Shown: in pieces, positions 1-8,115 of the stretch | Layout of the letters: every line of letters begins with the position of its first letter | Numbering within the stretch: the first letter of the stretch is position 1 | NCBI GenBank assembly: GCA_963605115.1 | Contig: CAVCTM010000051.1 | Coordinates: 1-15,329 of the forward strand | DNA: 15,329 bases | From: SVKR01 sp963605115 | GTDB lineage: Bacteria; Bacillota; Clostridia; Oscillospirales; Oscillospiraceae | Direction of reading: 5' to 3' | Notes under the pieces: model-generated | What the model was told of the DNA's origin: nothing | Database searches by the model: none | The model's input: only the letters and a program-made list of their open reading frames with translations | Position numbers and translations under genes: made by a program

Positions 1-57
1 GGTAACAACCCCTCAGTCGCGCTTCGCGCGCCAGCTCCCCTTGCACTTCGGGAGCCT
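1..57. repeat. Hairpin-rich intergenic repeat, left end cut by the window
   Basis: Two short stem-loops sit side by side. The first is a CGCG-CTT-CGCG hairpin (18-28). The second pairs GCTCCC (34-39) with GGGAGC (50-55). A third, competing pairing joins GGAGCCT (51-57) with AGGCTTCC (69-76). From general recollection, this arrangement resembles a repeat common in intergenic regions of GC-rich gut Clostridia; that has not been checked here. It has no U-tract directly after the second stem, so it is not a convincing terminator. The left boundary is unknown. Confidence 0.5.
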
Positions 58-126
58 TTAAAATCGCAGGCTTCCTTATAAAAATAAAAATAAAAAAACA
101 CCCCGACACAAAGGATACATATATCA

Positions 127-3100
127 ATGGCAGAACAGATCAAATTCTTAGAGGTGTTCCCCTGCTGCGCTTCGCTTTCGGAGTTGGGCGGGGGGCTGGA
201 CAGCGCGCAGCTGACGGGCGTGGAGATCGAGCGCGAGAGCGGCTCGATGCTGATAAACGCCCGCTTTTCGCGCATGCCCGCGCCGGCGGAGATCAATATG
301 CTCCAGAGCCGTCTGCGCGAGGAATACTCCCTCGCGAGCGTGGAGATCCGCGCCGACTTTCCGCGCCCCGCCGCGCCGAAGCCCGCCTCCGGTGGCGCGA
401 AGGGCGGCGGAGGCAAGCCCGCCGCGGGCGACGTTCTGATGGGCCGCGCCATCAAGGGCGAGCCCGTTTCGATGGACACGCTCTCGCTGGAGAGCGGCAA
501 CGTCGTCATCCGCGGCCGCGTGTTCGCGGCGGACAGCCGCGTGCTCGCGAAGCATCAGGCAGCCGTGCTCAGCTTCTGCATCACGGACGAGACCAACTCC
601 ATCAAGGTCAGCCGCTTCCTGCGCGACAACGACCCCGACCGCGCCGCCGTGGACAAGATCCATGACGGGATGTATCTGACCGTCGCCGGCTCCGTCGGCT
701 ATAACCGCTATGACGACGACCTCACGTTGGAGCCGCGCAATATCCAGATCGCCGCCGCGCCCCCGGTGCGGCAGGACACGGCGGAGGAAAAGCGCGTGGA
801 GCTCCACCTCCACACCACCTTTTCCACGCTCGACGCGCTGACCCCCGTCGCCGAGGCGATCAAGCGCGCGGCAAAGTGGGGCCACAAGGCGATCGCCATC
901 ACGGACCACGGCTGCGCGCAGGCGTTCCCGGACGCATGGCACGCCGCGGAAAAGGCGGGCATCAAGGTCATCTACGGGCTTGAGGGCTACTACGTCAACG
1001 ACGTGGACGACCGTCTCGCCGTCCATGGCAGCTGCGATCTCCCGCTGGACGCGGAGTTCATCGCCTTCGACATCGAATGCACCGGACTTTATTCCGACCG
1101 CGACCGCATCACGGAGATCGGCGCGGTGCTCTTCTCCGGCGGCGAGGTCAAGGACACCTTCAACACCTTCGTCGACCCGGAGATGCCCATCCCGCCGGAG
1201 ATCGTGAAGCTCACCGGCATCCACGACAGCGACGTTGCCGGCGCGCCGAGCGACGGCGAGGCGCTCCGCGCCTTCCTCGATTTCTGCGGCGGCAGACCCA
1301 TCATCGCCCACAACGCCGACTTCGACGTCGGCTTCCTCGCCGCGGCTGCGAAGCGCAACGGGATCGAATTTGACCCCGTTTATCTGGACACGCTCGTGCT
1401 GGCGCAGACGCTGCTGCCGCACCTGAAACGCCACAAGCTGGACACGGTCAGCAACTATCTCGCGCTGCCGGAATTCAACCACCACCGCGCGAGCGACGAC
1501 GCGATGGTCGTGGCGCGGATGATGGAGCGCTTCATCGCCATGCTGCGCGAAAAGGGCGCGGAGCGCGTCAGCGACATCGAGCCCGTGCTGCTGGAGGTGC
1601 GCAAGGACGGCGTGCGCAGCCAGCGCGCCAACCACATCATCCTGCTCGTGAAAAACAAGGTGGGGCTCAAAAACCTCTATGAGCTCATCTCCGAGTCCTA
1701 TCTCAAAAGCTTCCACCGCAACCCCATTTTGCTGAAAAGCCGCATTTTAGAGCGCCGCGAGGGGCTCATCATCGGCTCGGCATGCGAAGCCGGCGAGTTG
1801 TTCCGCGCCATGATGCGCCGCGTGAGCGACGCGGAGCTCTGCCGTCTCGGTTCGTTTTACGATTATCTGGAGATCCAGCCCATCTGCAATAATCGCTTCC
1901 TCGTCGACGAGGGCAGCGTCGCGGACGACGAGGGACTGCGGGACTTAAACCGCCGCATCGCCCGCATCGCCGCCGCGCTCGGCAAGCCCCTCGTCGCGAC
2001 CGGCGACGTCCACTTCCTCGACCCCGGCGACGAAATTTACCGCCACATCCTGCTCGCCGGGCGCAAATTCGCCGACGCGGACAAGCCGCTGCCCATCTAT
2101 TTCAAGACGACGGACGAGATGCGCTCGGAGTTTTCCTACCTCGGCGAGCAGCTCTGCTACGACGCCGTCATCGGCAACCCGAACGCCATCGCCGACCAGT
2201 GCGAGGAGATCGAGCTGCTGCCGAAGGGCATTTTGTTCGCGCCGAAGATCGAAAACTCCGCCGCGCAGCTCAAGCAGCTCTGCTACGACAAGATGCACGC
2301 GCTCTACGGCGAGCATCCGCCGGAGATCGTGCAGCAGCGCGTGGACACCGAGCTGAACACCATCCTCGACCACGAGTACGACGTCATTTATATGTCCGCC
2401 CAGAAGCTCGTGCAGAACTCGCTGGAGCACGGCTACCTCGTCGGCTCGCGCGGCAGCGTCGGCTCGTCCATCGCGGCGTATATGTCCGGCATCACGGAGG
2501 TCAACTCCCTCCCGCCGCATTACCGCTGCCCGAAGTGCCATTACTCCGACTTCACGAACCCCACCGGCGCCGGCTGCGGCGCGGACATGCCGGACGCGGC
2601 CTGCCCCGTCTGCGGCGAAAAGCTCGATAAGGACGGCTTCGACATTCCGTTCGAGACCTTCCTCGGCTACCCCGGCAATGAAAAGACCCCCGATATCGAC
2701 CTCAACTTCTCCGGCGAATATCAGGCGCGGGCGCACAAATACACCGAAGAGCTCTTCGGCTCCGACCACGTGTTCCGCGCCGGCACGATCGGCACGCTCG
2801 CGGAGAAGACCGCCTTCGGCTATGTAAAGAAGTATCTTGAGGAGCGCCAGATCAAGGCGACGAAGGCGGAGGAAACGCGCCTGAGCCTCGGCTGCGTCGG
2901 CGTCAAGCGCACGACGGGCCAGCACCCCGGCGGACTCGTCATCATCCCGCAGGACAAGGACGTGACGGACTTCTGCCCCGTCCAGCACCCGGCGGACGAC
3001 CCCGACAGCGGCATCATCACGACCCATTTCGAATATCACTGCATGGAGGATAACCTCTTAAAGCTCGACGAGCTGGGTCACGATGACCCCACCATGATCC

Positions 3101-4137
3101 GCATGATGGAGGACCTCACCGGCATCGACGCGAAAAAGATCCCGCTCGACGACCCGGCGACGATGGGCATTTTCAAGTCCCCCGCCCCGCTCGGTCTGCC
3201 GGACGACGACCCCATCATCGGCAAGACCGGCTCCATCGGCATTCCGGAGTTCGGCACCGGCTTCACGCGCCAGATGCTCATGGATACCCAGCCGGAGGGC
3301 TTCGACATTCTGGTGCGTCTCTCCGGCTTCTCCCACGGCACGGACGTGTGGCTCGGCAACGCGCAGGAGCTCATCACGAGCGGCACCGCCTCCGTCAAGG
3401 AGACCGTCGGCTGCCGCGACGACATCATGCTCTATCTCATCAGCAAGGGCATGGAGCCAAAAATGGCGTTCAAGATCATGGAAGCCGTCCGAAAGGGCAA
3501 GGTCAAAAAGGGCGGATTTCAGGAGGGCTGGGTCGAGAAGATGAACGAGCTCGGCGTGCCGCAGTGGTATATCGACTCGCTCGCCAAGATCGCCTACCTC
3601 TTCCCGAAGGCGCACGCCGTGGCTTACGTCATGATGGCGTTCCGCATCGCCTATTTCAAGGTCCACTACCCGCAGGCGTTTTACGCGGCTTACTTTTACC
3701 GCCGCAGCCAGAAGGACTCCTTCGACGCCGCATGCATGACGCGCGGGATCGACGTGGTGCGCAAGCGCATCAAGGAGATCCAGTCCAACCCGGACGCCAC
3801 CGCCAAGGAGGACGACCTGCTCACGACGCTTCAGGCGGTCTACGAGTTTTATCTCCGCGGCTTCTCCTTCGCGCCGATCGACTTCGAGAGCGCGGACGCG
3901 ATCCGCTTCCTGCCCGTCGGCGATAAGCAGCTGCGCCCGCCCTTCGTCTCGATCTCCGGCCTCGGCGAGACCGCGGCGAACGACCTCGCCGCCGCGCGGA
4001 CGAAGGGGCTCAGCTTCGTCTCCCTTGAGGACGTCCGCGCCGCCTGCCCCAAGGTCAGCCAGACCCACATCGAGGTCCTCCGCGACCTCGGCGCCTTCGG
4101 CTCCATGCCGGAGACGAGCCAGATGAGCCTATTTTGA
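127..4137 (+). CDS. polC: DNA polymerase III alpha subunit, Gram-positive PolC type
   Basis: PolC is the replicative DNA polymerase of low-GC Gram-positive lineages and carries its own 3'-5' proofreading exonuclease. The 1336 residues show, in order: an N-terminal domain (1-80); a Gly/Ala/Pro/Lys-rich linker (81-101); an OB-fold (about 117-205); a PHP domain with H227, H229, D260, H261, D627 and H629; and, inserted in the PHP domain, a DEDDh exonuclease with D315, E317, D400, H453 and D458. The polymerase core follows, with a zinc-finger cysteine set (C801, C804, C826, C829, plus C817) and the catalytic pair D856/D858 in PDIDLNFSG. The C-terminus ends normally. An AAAGGA site (110-115) supports the ATG at 127. 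At 1336 residues it is about 100 shorter than B. subtilis PolC (1437), mostly near the N-terminus by inspection. No inserts or frameshifts were seen. Confidence 0.97.
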   Translation: MAEQIKFLEVFPCCASLSELGGGLDSAQLTGVEIERESGSMLINARFSRMPAPAEINMLQSRLREEYSLASVEIRADFPRPAAPKPASGGAKGGGGKPAAGDVLMGRAIKGEPVSMDTLSLESGNVVIRGRVFAADSRVLAKHQAAVLSFCITDETNSIKVSRFLRDNDPDRAAVDKIHDGMYLTVAGSVGYNRYDDDLTLEPRNIQIAAAPPVRQDTAEEKRVELHLHTTFSTLDALTPVAEAIKRAAKWGHKAIAITDHGCAQAFPDAWHAAEKAGIKVIYGLEGYYVNDVDDRLAVHGSCDLPLDAEFIAFDIECTGLYSDRDRITEIGAVLFSGGEVKDTFNTFVDPEMPIPPEIVKLTGIHDSDVAGAPSDGEALRAFLDFCGGRPIIAHNADFDVGFLAAAAKRNGIEFDPVYLDTLVLAQTLLPHLKRHKLDTVSNYLALPEFNHHRASDDAMVVARMMERFIAMLREKGAERVSDIEPVLLEVRKDGVRSQRANHIILLVKNKVGLKNLYELISESYLKSFHRNPILLKSRILERREGLIIGSACEAGELFRAMMRRVSDAELCRLGSFYDYLEIQPICNNRFLVDEGSVADDEGLRDLNRRIARIAAALGKPLVATGDVHFLDPGDEIYRHILLAGRKFADADKPLPIYFKTTDEMRSEFSYLGEQLCYDAVIGNPNAIADQCEEIELLPKGILFAPKIENSAAQLKQLCYDKMHALYGEHPPEIVQQRVDTELNTILDHEYDVIYMSAQKLVQNSLEHGYLVGSRGSVGSSIAAYMSGITEVNSLPPHYRCPKCHYSDFTNPTGAGCGADMPDAACPVCGEKLDKDGFDIPFETFLGYPGNEKTPDIDLNFSGEYQARAHKYTEELFGSDHVFRAGTIGTLAEKTAFGYVKKYLEERQIKATKAEETRLSLGCVGVKRTTGQHPGGLVIIPQDKDVTDFCPVQHPADDPDSGIITTHFEYHCMEDNLLKLDELGHDDPTMIRMMEDLTGIDAKKIPLDDPATMGIFKSPAPLGLPDDDPIIGKTGSIGIPEFGTGFTRQMLMDTQPEGFDILVRLSGFSHGTDVWLGNAQELITSGTASVKETVGCRDDIMLYLISKGMEPKMAFKIMEAVRKGKVKKGGFQEGWVEKMNELGVPQWYIDSLAKIAYLFPKAHAVAYVMMAFRIAYFKVHYPQAFYAAYFYRRSQKDSFDAACMTRGIDVVRKRIKEIQSNPDATAKEDDLLTTLQAVYEFYLRGFSFAPIDFESADAIRFLPVGDKQLRPPFVSISGLGETAANDLAAARTKGLSFVSLEDVRAACPKVSQTHIEVLRDLGAFGSMPETSQMSLF

Positions 4138-4141
4138 AAAA

Positions 4142-4317
4142 TCATCCGGGACCCGCTTCGCTGGGCTCCCGGATGAGGGGGGATTGCAGCCCGCCGCAGC
4201 GCACTCGCTTCGCTCGCACGTTTGCGGGCTGAGCGGAATTTTTCGGCAGGTACACGCCCTGCCGAAAAATGGATTGGATTCTATTCGCGGCGTGCGCGCC
4301 GCGAACTCTGCGAGGCT
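4142..4317. repeat. Structured multi-hairpin intergenic repeat, copy A
   Basis: This stretch starts four bases after the polC stop and matches 15100-15273 downstream of lepA along its whole length. Stem 1 pairs TCATCCGGGA (4142-4151) with TCCCGGATGA (4167-4176). A middle section (about 4187-4231) has outer arms CAGCCCGC and GCGGGCTG. Stem 3 is a perfect 13-pair hairpin (4238-4250 with 4258-4270). Stem 4 pairs TTCGCGGCG (4284-4292) with CGCCGCGAA (4297-4305) around a TGCG loop. The copy ends in CTCTGCGAGGCTTT. It lies between the convergent genes polC and eno. Short reading frames across it are by-products of the repeat. Confidence 0.85.
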
Positions 4318-4327
4318 TTAAAATGAT

Positions 4328-4360
4328 GCTGCCCGGCTGAAAGCCGGGCAGCTGTTTTTT
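4328..4360 (+). terminator. Rho-independent terminator after polC, possibly bidirectional
   Basis: A perfect 11-pair stem (4328-4338 with 4342-4352, loop GAA) is followed by a T-rich run (4354-4360, continuing past 4361), a classic terminator for plus-strand polC transcripts. Its T-run overlaps the eno stop codon (4359-4361). Read on the minus strand, the same hairpin is followed only by ATCATTTT, so it would terminate eno transcripts less well. Confidence 0.85.
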
Positions 4361-5654
4361 ATTTTTTGCGGATGGAGAAGAAGGCGTCGCGGCCGAGGTA
4401 CTGGGGGACGTCGAAGAGCTCGTCCTCGATGCGGAGGAGCTGGTTATACTTCGCAACGCGGTCGGTGCGGCTGGGGGCGCCGGTCTTGATCTGTCCGGCG
4501 TTGACGGCGACGGAGACATCCGCGATCGTGGTGTCCTCGGTCTCGCCGGAGCGGTGGGACACGACGGCGGTCCAGCCGGCGCGGTGCGCCATCTGGATGG
4601 CGTCGAGCGTCTCGGTCAGGGTGCCGATCTGGTTGAGCTTGATGAGCACGGCGTTGGCGCAGCCGAGGGCGATGCCCTTCTTGATGCGCTCCGTATTCGT
4701 GACGAACAGATCGTCGCCGACAAGCTGAACGCGGTCGCCGATGCGCTTGTTGAGCATCACCCAGCCGTCCCAGTCGTTTTCGCCCATGCCGTCCTCGATG
4801 GAGATGATGGGGTAGCGGTTCACGAAGTCCTCCCACATATCCACCATCTGCTCGCTCGTCATCACGGTGCCGCGCTTCGGCAGGTGGTAGCACTTGTCGC
4901 TCTCGTCGTACCAGTCGGAAACGGCGGGGTCCATGGCGATCATGAAGTCCTCGCCGGGCTTGTAGCCCGCCGCCTCGATCGCGGCGACGAGCGCCCTGAG
5001 CGCGTCCTCGTCGCTGTCCAGATTCGGGGCATAGCCGCCCTCGTCGCCGACGCCGGAGGCGGGGACGAGCTTTTTCAGCGCGTGGAACACCTCGGAGCAC
5101 CAGCGCAGCGCCTCCTTGAAGCTCTTCGCGCCGACGGGCATGATCATAAACTCCTGAATGTCCACGTTGCTGCCGGTGGCGTGTGCGCCGCCGTTGAGCA
5201 CGTTCATCATCGGCACGGGCAGGGTCTTGGCGTTGCAGCCGCCGATGTAGTTATAAAGTCCGAGACCGGTCGCCTCCGCCGCTGCGCGGGCGCAGGCGAG
5301 GGAAACGCCCAGAATGGCGTTCGCGCCGAGGCGGGTCTTGTTCGGGGTGCCGTCGAGCTCGATGAGCAGGCGGTCGATGCCCGGCTGGTCCGCGGCGTTC
5401 ATGCCGAGCAGCGCCTCGGCGATCTCGCCGTTGACGTTCGCGACCGCGGTCTCTACGCCCTTGCCGAGATAGCGTCCTTTGTCGCCGTCGCGCAGCTCGC
5501 ACGCCTCATACATGCCGGTGGAAGCCCCGGAGGGCACGTCCGCGCGGCCGACGGTGCCGTCGTCCAGCGTCACCTCGACCTCCACGGTCGGGTTTCCGCG
5601 AGAGTCCAGAATCTCCCGCGCCATCACGTCAACGATCTCAAAGTATTGCTTCAT
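4359..5654 (-). CDS. eno: Enolase (phosphopyruvate hydratase)
   Basis: Enolase interconverts 2-phosphoglycerate and phosphoenolpyruvate in cytosolic glycolysis. The 431 residues match the usual family length. Recognisable features are the mobile loop SGASTG (42-47), catalytic E205 in GDEGGYAP, magnesium ligands D242, E287 and D314, catalytic K339, H367 in SHRSGETED, and K390. The metal-ligand motif around D242 reads MDPAVSDWY, a variant of the common DxAxSEFY form that keeps the aspartate. The start is supported by AAAGGAGA (5663-5670), eight bases upstream of ATG. It is the last gene of the trmL-pgk-tpiA-gpmI-eno operon, 92 bases after gpmI. That gap holds a stem-loop (5696-5715), so eno could have a differently processed mRNA end. 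No separate promoter was found. Confidence 0.97.
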   Translation of the reverse strand: MKQYFEIVDVMAREILDSRGNPTVEVEVTLDDGTVGRADVPSGASTGMYEACELRDGDKGRYLGKGVETAVANVNGEIAEALLGMNAADQPGIDRLLIELDGTPNKTRLGANAILGVSLACARAAAEATGLGLYNYIGGCNAKTLPVPMMNVLNGGAHATGSNVDIQEFMIMPVGAKSFKEALRWCSEVFHALKKLVPASGVGDEGGYAPNLDSDEDALRALVAAIEAAGYKPGEDFMIAMDPAVSDWYDESDKCYHLPKRGTVMTSEQMVDMWEDFVNRYPIISIEDGMGENDWDGWVMLNKRIGDRVQLVGDDLFVTNTERIKKGIALGCANAVLIKLNQIGTLTETLDAIQMAHRAGWTAVVSHRSGETEDTTIADVSVAVNAGQIKTGAPSRTDRVAKYNQLLRIEDELFDVPQYLGRDAFFSIRKK

Positions 5655-5680
5655 GTGTGTGTCGTCTCCTTTACATTATT

Positions 5681-5715
5681 TATAGAGCTTCGCAGAATTG
5701 CGGCGTGTCCGCCGC
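5681..5715 (-). repeat. Stem-loop between gpmI and eno, like stem 4 of the multi-hairpin repeat
   Basis: On the minus strand, TTGCGGCG and CGCCGCAA (5715-5708 and 5703-5696) form an 8-pair hairpin with a 4-base loop, followed by TTCTGCGAAGCTC. The layout matches stem 4 plus tail of the repeats at 4284-4317 and 15240-15273 (hairpin, then CTCTGCGAGGCTTT). It has no U-tract, so it is better read as a partial repeat copy or an mRNA-processing hairpin than as a terminator. Confidence 0.5.
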
Positions 5716-5746
5716 AAAAAGTTTCGGTAGTTTTCGGCTCGCGCCT

Positions 5747-7267
5747 TCAAAGCGAGGCAATGAGGCTCTCCCCCGTCATCTCCGCCGGCTTTTCGTAGCC
5801 CATCAGCTCCAGCATGGTCGGCGCGATGTCCGCAAGGCGGCCGGGGCGGAGCGTGACGTTTGTGCCGACGGCGATGAAGGGCACGGGGTTTGTGGTGTGG
5901 GCGGTGTTGACCGTGCCGTCCGGACTGCGCATGCAGTCGGCGTTGCCGTGGTCGGCGGTGATGAGCGTCACGCCGCCCATCGCGCTCACGGCGTCGGCAA
6001 TGCGCCCGACGCACTCGTCCACCGTCTCGACGGCTTTGACCGCCGCCTCCATCACGCCCGTGTGCCCCACCATGTCGCAGTTTGCGAGGTTGCAGACCAC
6101 CATATCATACTCCCCGCTCAGGATGCGCTTCACGCACTCGTCCGTGACGGCGCGGGCGCTCATCTCCGGCACGAGATCGTAAGTCGCGAACTCGCGCGGC
6201 GAGGGGATCAGCACGCGGTCCTCGCCGGGGAAGACCTTTTCGACGCCGCCGTTGAAGAAAAAGGTCACATGGGCATACTTCTCCGTCTCCGCGATGCGGA
6301 GCTGGCGGAGCCCCAGCCCGCTCACAAAGCCGCCGAGCGTGTTCTCGATCGGCTCCGGCGGGAAGGCGATGGGCAGGGACAGCGCCTCGTCATACTGCGT
6401 CGTGCAGACATAAGCGAGGTCCAACGGCTGCGTGTCCATCTCCGCGTCCGCGGGCAGATGACCGGTGAGCGCCCAGGTGATCTCCCGCGCGCGGTCGGGG
6501 CGGAAGTTTGCGAAAATCACGCTGTCGCCCGGCGCGATGAGCCCGCTGCGGTCGCAGACGACGGGCTCGACGAACTCGTCCGTGACGCCCGCGGCGTAGC
6601 TTTGCTCCACCGCCGCCGCGCCGTCCGGGTTCTGTGTGCCCTCGCCGCGCACGAGCGCGTTATACGCGCGCTGCACGCGGTCCCAGCGCTTGTCGCGGTC
6701 CATGGCGTAAAACCTGCCCTGCACGGTGGCGAGGGCGCCGGTGCCGAGCTCGGCGCATTTTGCCTCCAGCGCGCGGACGAAGCCGAGCCCGCTCGTGGGC
6801 GCGACGTCGCGCCCGTCTAAAAATGCATGGACATAAACGCGGCGGAGCCCCTCGCGCTTTGCGAGCTCCAGCAGGGCGAAGATGTGGTCGATGTGGCTGT
6901 GGACGCCGCCGTTTGAGAGCAGACCGAGGATATGCAGCGCCGCGCCGCGCTCCCGCGCGCGCCGGACGGCGGCGAGGTAAGCTTCGTTTTGGAAAAAGCT
7001 GCCGTCCGCAACGGCGTTCGTGATGCGCGGCAGGTCCTGAAACACGACGCGGCCCGCGCCGATGTTCGTGTGTCCGACCTCGCTGTTGCCGATCTGTCCC
7101 GCCGGGAGTCCGACATCCAGCCCGGAGGCGGCGAGCTCGGTGTGGGGCGCCGCGCTCCAGAGCGCGTCCAGCCGCGGGGTGGATGCCTCGGAAACGGCGT
7201 TATACGGTCCCGGCGCGGCGAGACCGAAGCCGTCCATGATCAGAAGGACGGTGGGCGTTTTTTTCAT
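5747..7267 (-). CDS. gpmI: 2,3-bisphosphoglycerate-independent phosphoglycerate mutase
   Basis: This enzyme interconverts 3- and 2-phosphoglycerate through a phosphoserine intermediate, using two divalent metal ions (usually manganese in Gram-positive bacteria). The 506 residues have the alkaline-phosphatase-superfamily layout. Visible are D12 in MDGFG, nucleophile S62 in QIGNSEVGHTNIG, H123 and the R153/D154 pair of the transferase domain, the arginine cluster RPDRARE (256-262), and metal ligands D398, H402, D439, H440 and H457. All active-site positions appear intact. The ATG (7267-7265) overlaps the tpiA stop as ATGA, so translation is probably coupled. A GGGG-type ribosome site lies in the tpiA 3' end. 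It sits between tpiA and eno in pathway order. Confidence 0.96.
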   Translation of the reverse strand: MKKTPTVLLIMDGFGLAAPGPYNAVSEASTPRLDALWSAAPHTELAASGLDVGLPAGQIGNSEVGHTNIGAGRVVFQDLPRITNAVADGSFFQNEAYLAAVRRARERGAALHILGLLSNGGVHSHIDHIFALLELAKREGLRRVYVHAFLDGRDVAPTSGLGFVRALEAKCAELGTGALATVQGRFYAMDRDKRWDRVQRAYNALVRGEGTQNPDGAAAVEQSYAAGVTDEFVEPVVCDRSGLIAPGDSVIFANFRPDRAREITWALTGHLPADAEMDTQPLDLAYVCTTQYDEALSLPIAFPPEPIENTLGGFVSGLGLRQLRIAETEKYAHVTFFFNGGVEKVFPGEDRVLIPSPREFATYDLVPEMSARAVTDECVKRILSGEYDMVVCNLANCDMVGHTGVMEAAVKAVETVDECVGRIADAVSAMGGVTLITADHGNADCMRSPDGTVNTAHTTNPVPFIAVGTNVTLRPGRLADIAPTMLELMGYEKPAEMTGESLIASL

Positions 7268-8046
7268 GCTTCCCCGCCCTCGCCGCAGCTCGCGATGATG
7301 GCGGCGAAATCCGCGGGCTTCAAGCTCGCGCCGCCGATGAGCCCGCCGTCGATATCCGGCATGGCGAGCAGCTCCGCGGCGTTTTTGGCGTTCATGCTGC
7401 CGCCGTAGAGGATGGAGACGCCGCGGGCGACGCGCGCGTCATAGGTCTTGCGCAGCAGCGCGCGGATGTGCTCGCAGACCTCCTGCGCCTGCTCCGCCGT
7501 GGCGGTCTTGCCCGTGCCGATCGCCCAGATGGGCTCATAGGCGATGACGACGTGCTTCACGTCCAGCGGGTCGACGCCCGCGAGGGCGGTGCGCACCTGA
7601 AAGTCCAGCAGCTCCATCGTGACGCCGAGCTCGCGCTGCTCCAGCGTTTCGCCGACGCAGACGATGGGCACGAGATCGTTATCGAGCGCGGCGTGGACCT
7701 TGCGGTTGATGGCGACGTCCGTCTCGTTGTAGTACTGACGGCGCTCGCTGTGGCCCACGATGACGTAGCGCACGCCGGCGTCCGTCAGCATCGCGCAGCT
7801 GAGCTCGCCGGTATATGCCCCGGAGGGAGCGTAATGCACGGTCTCCGCGCCGACGTGGACGCGGGTGCCCTTCAGCGCGCGCTGCGCCGCCGGGATGCAG
7901 AGCGACGGGATGCAGAGCACGACGTCGCAGCCCCGCTGCTTCGGCAGCAGCGTCCGCAGCTCCGCCGCATAAGCCGCCGTCTCCGTCGGCGTCTTGTTCA
8001 TTTTCCAGTTTCCGGCAATGATGGTCTTGCGGTATTTACGGTTCAT
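7264..8046 (-). CDS. tpiA: Triose-phosphate isomerase
   Basis: TpiA interconverts dihydroxyacetone phosphate and glyceraldehyde 3-phosphate. At 260 residues it is a normal-length TIM barrel, with N13 and K15 in AGNWKMN, catalytic H99 in IVGHSERR, catalytic E171 in AYEPIWAIGTGKTA (the flexible-loop motif), and the phosphate-binding YGGSM (214-218) and GGLIGGASL (234-242) segments. The start is preceded by a GAGAGGAAGAG purine-rich site. Its stop overlaps the gpmI start by four bases. A 69-base gap with a stem-loop separates it from pgk upstream. The last few residues (CGEGGEA) are low-complexity and probably disordered. Confidence 0.97.
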   Translation of the reverse strand: MNRKYRKTIIAGNWKMNKTPTETAAYAAELRTLLPKQRGCDVVLCIPSLCIPAAQRALKGTRVHVGAETVHYAPSGAYTGELSCAMLTDAGVRYVIVGHSERRQYYNETDVAINRKVHAALDNDLVPIVCVGETLEQRELGVTMELLDFQVRTALAGVDPLDVKHVVIAYEPIWAIGTGKTATAEQAQEVCEHIRALLRKTYDARVARGVSILYGGSMNAKNAAELLAMPDIDGGLIGGASLKPADFAAIIASCGEGGEA

Positions 8047-8066
8047 GATCGTCTCTTCCTCTCTGA

Positions 8067-8089
8067 TGCGAAGCGGATGGGGCTTCGCA
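8067..8089 (-). other. Stem-loop in the pgk-tpiA gap
   Basis: TGCGAAGC (8067-8074) and GCTTCGCA (8082-8089) form a perfect 8-pair hairpin with loop GGATGGG. On the minus strand it comes just before the tpiA ribosome site and is preceded by a T-run, not followed by one, so it is not a terminator. The minus-strand TTCTGCGAAGC is the same tail motif seen in the gpmI-eno gap. An effect on mRNA stability or processing is only a guess. Confidence 0.5.
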
Positions 8090-8115
8090 GAAAAATCATT
8101 TAAGGCGAAGCGGTT

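Noticed and set aside
77..82. TATAAA as a -10 box for polC
   Set aside because: No acceptable -35 box lies 16-18 bases upstream, and A/T-rich leader sequence gives such matches easily. polC may be read from an upstream promoter outside the window.
148..1716. A 522-codon open frame on the minus strand inside polC, and similar long antisense frames at 1945-3039, 3058-4068 and 13159-14796
   Set aside because: Long antisense frames are expected opposite GC-rich genes. The products are Arg/Val/Ala/Asp-rich with no family motifs, while the plus-strand frames are unmistakable PolC and LepA.
4142..4519. A 125-codon minus-strand frame across the repeat and the end of eno
   Set aside because: It is eno read in another frame, continuing into the repeat. 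A similar frame over copy B shows that it arises from the repeat sequence.
5670..5680. TATAAATAATG before eno as a separate promoter
   Set aside because: No -35-like hexamer is found at the right spacing on the minus strand.
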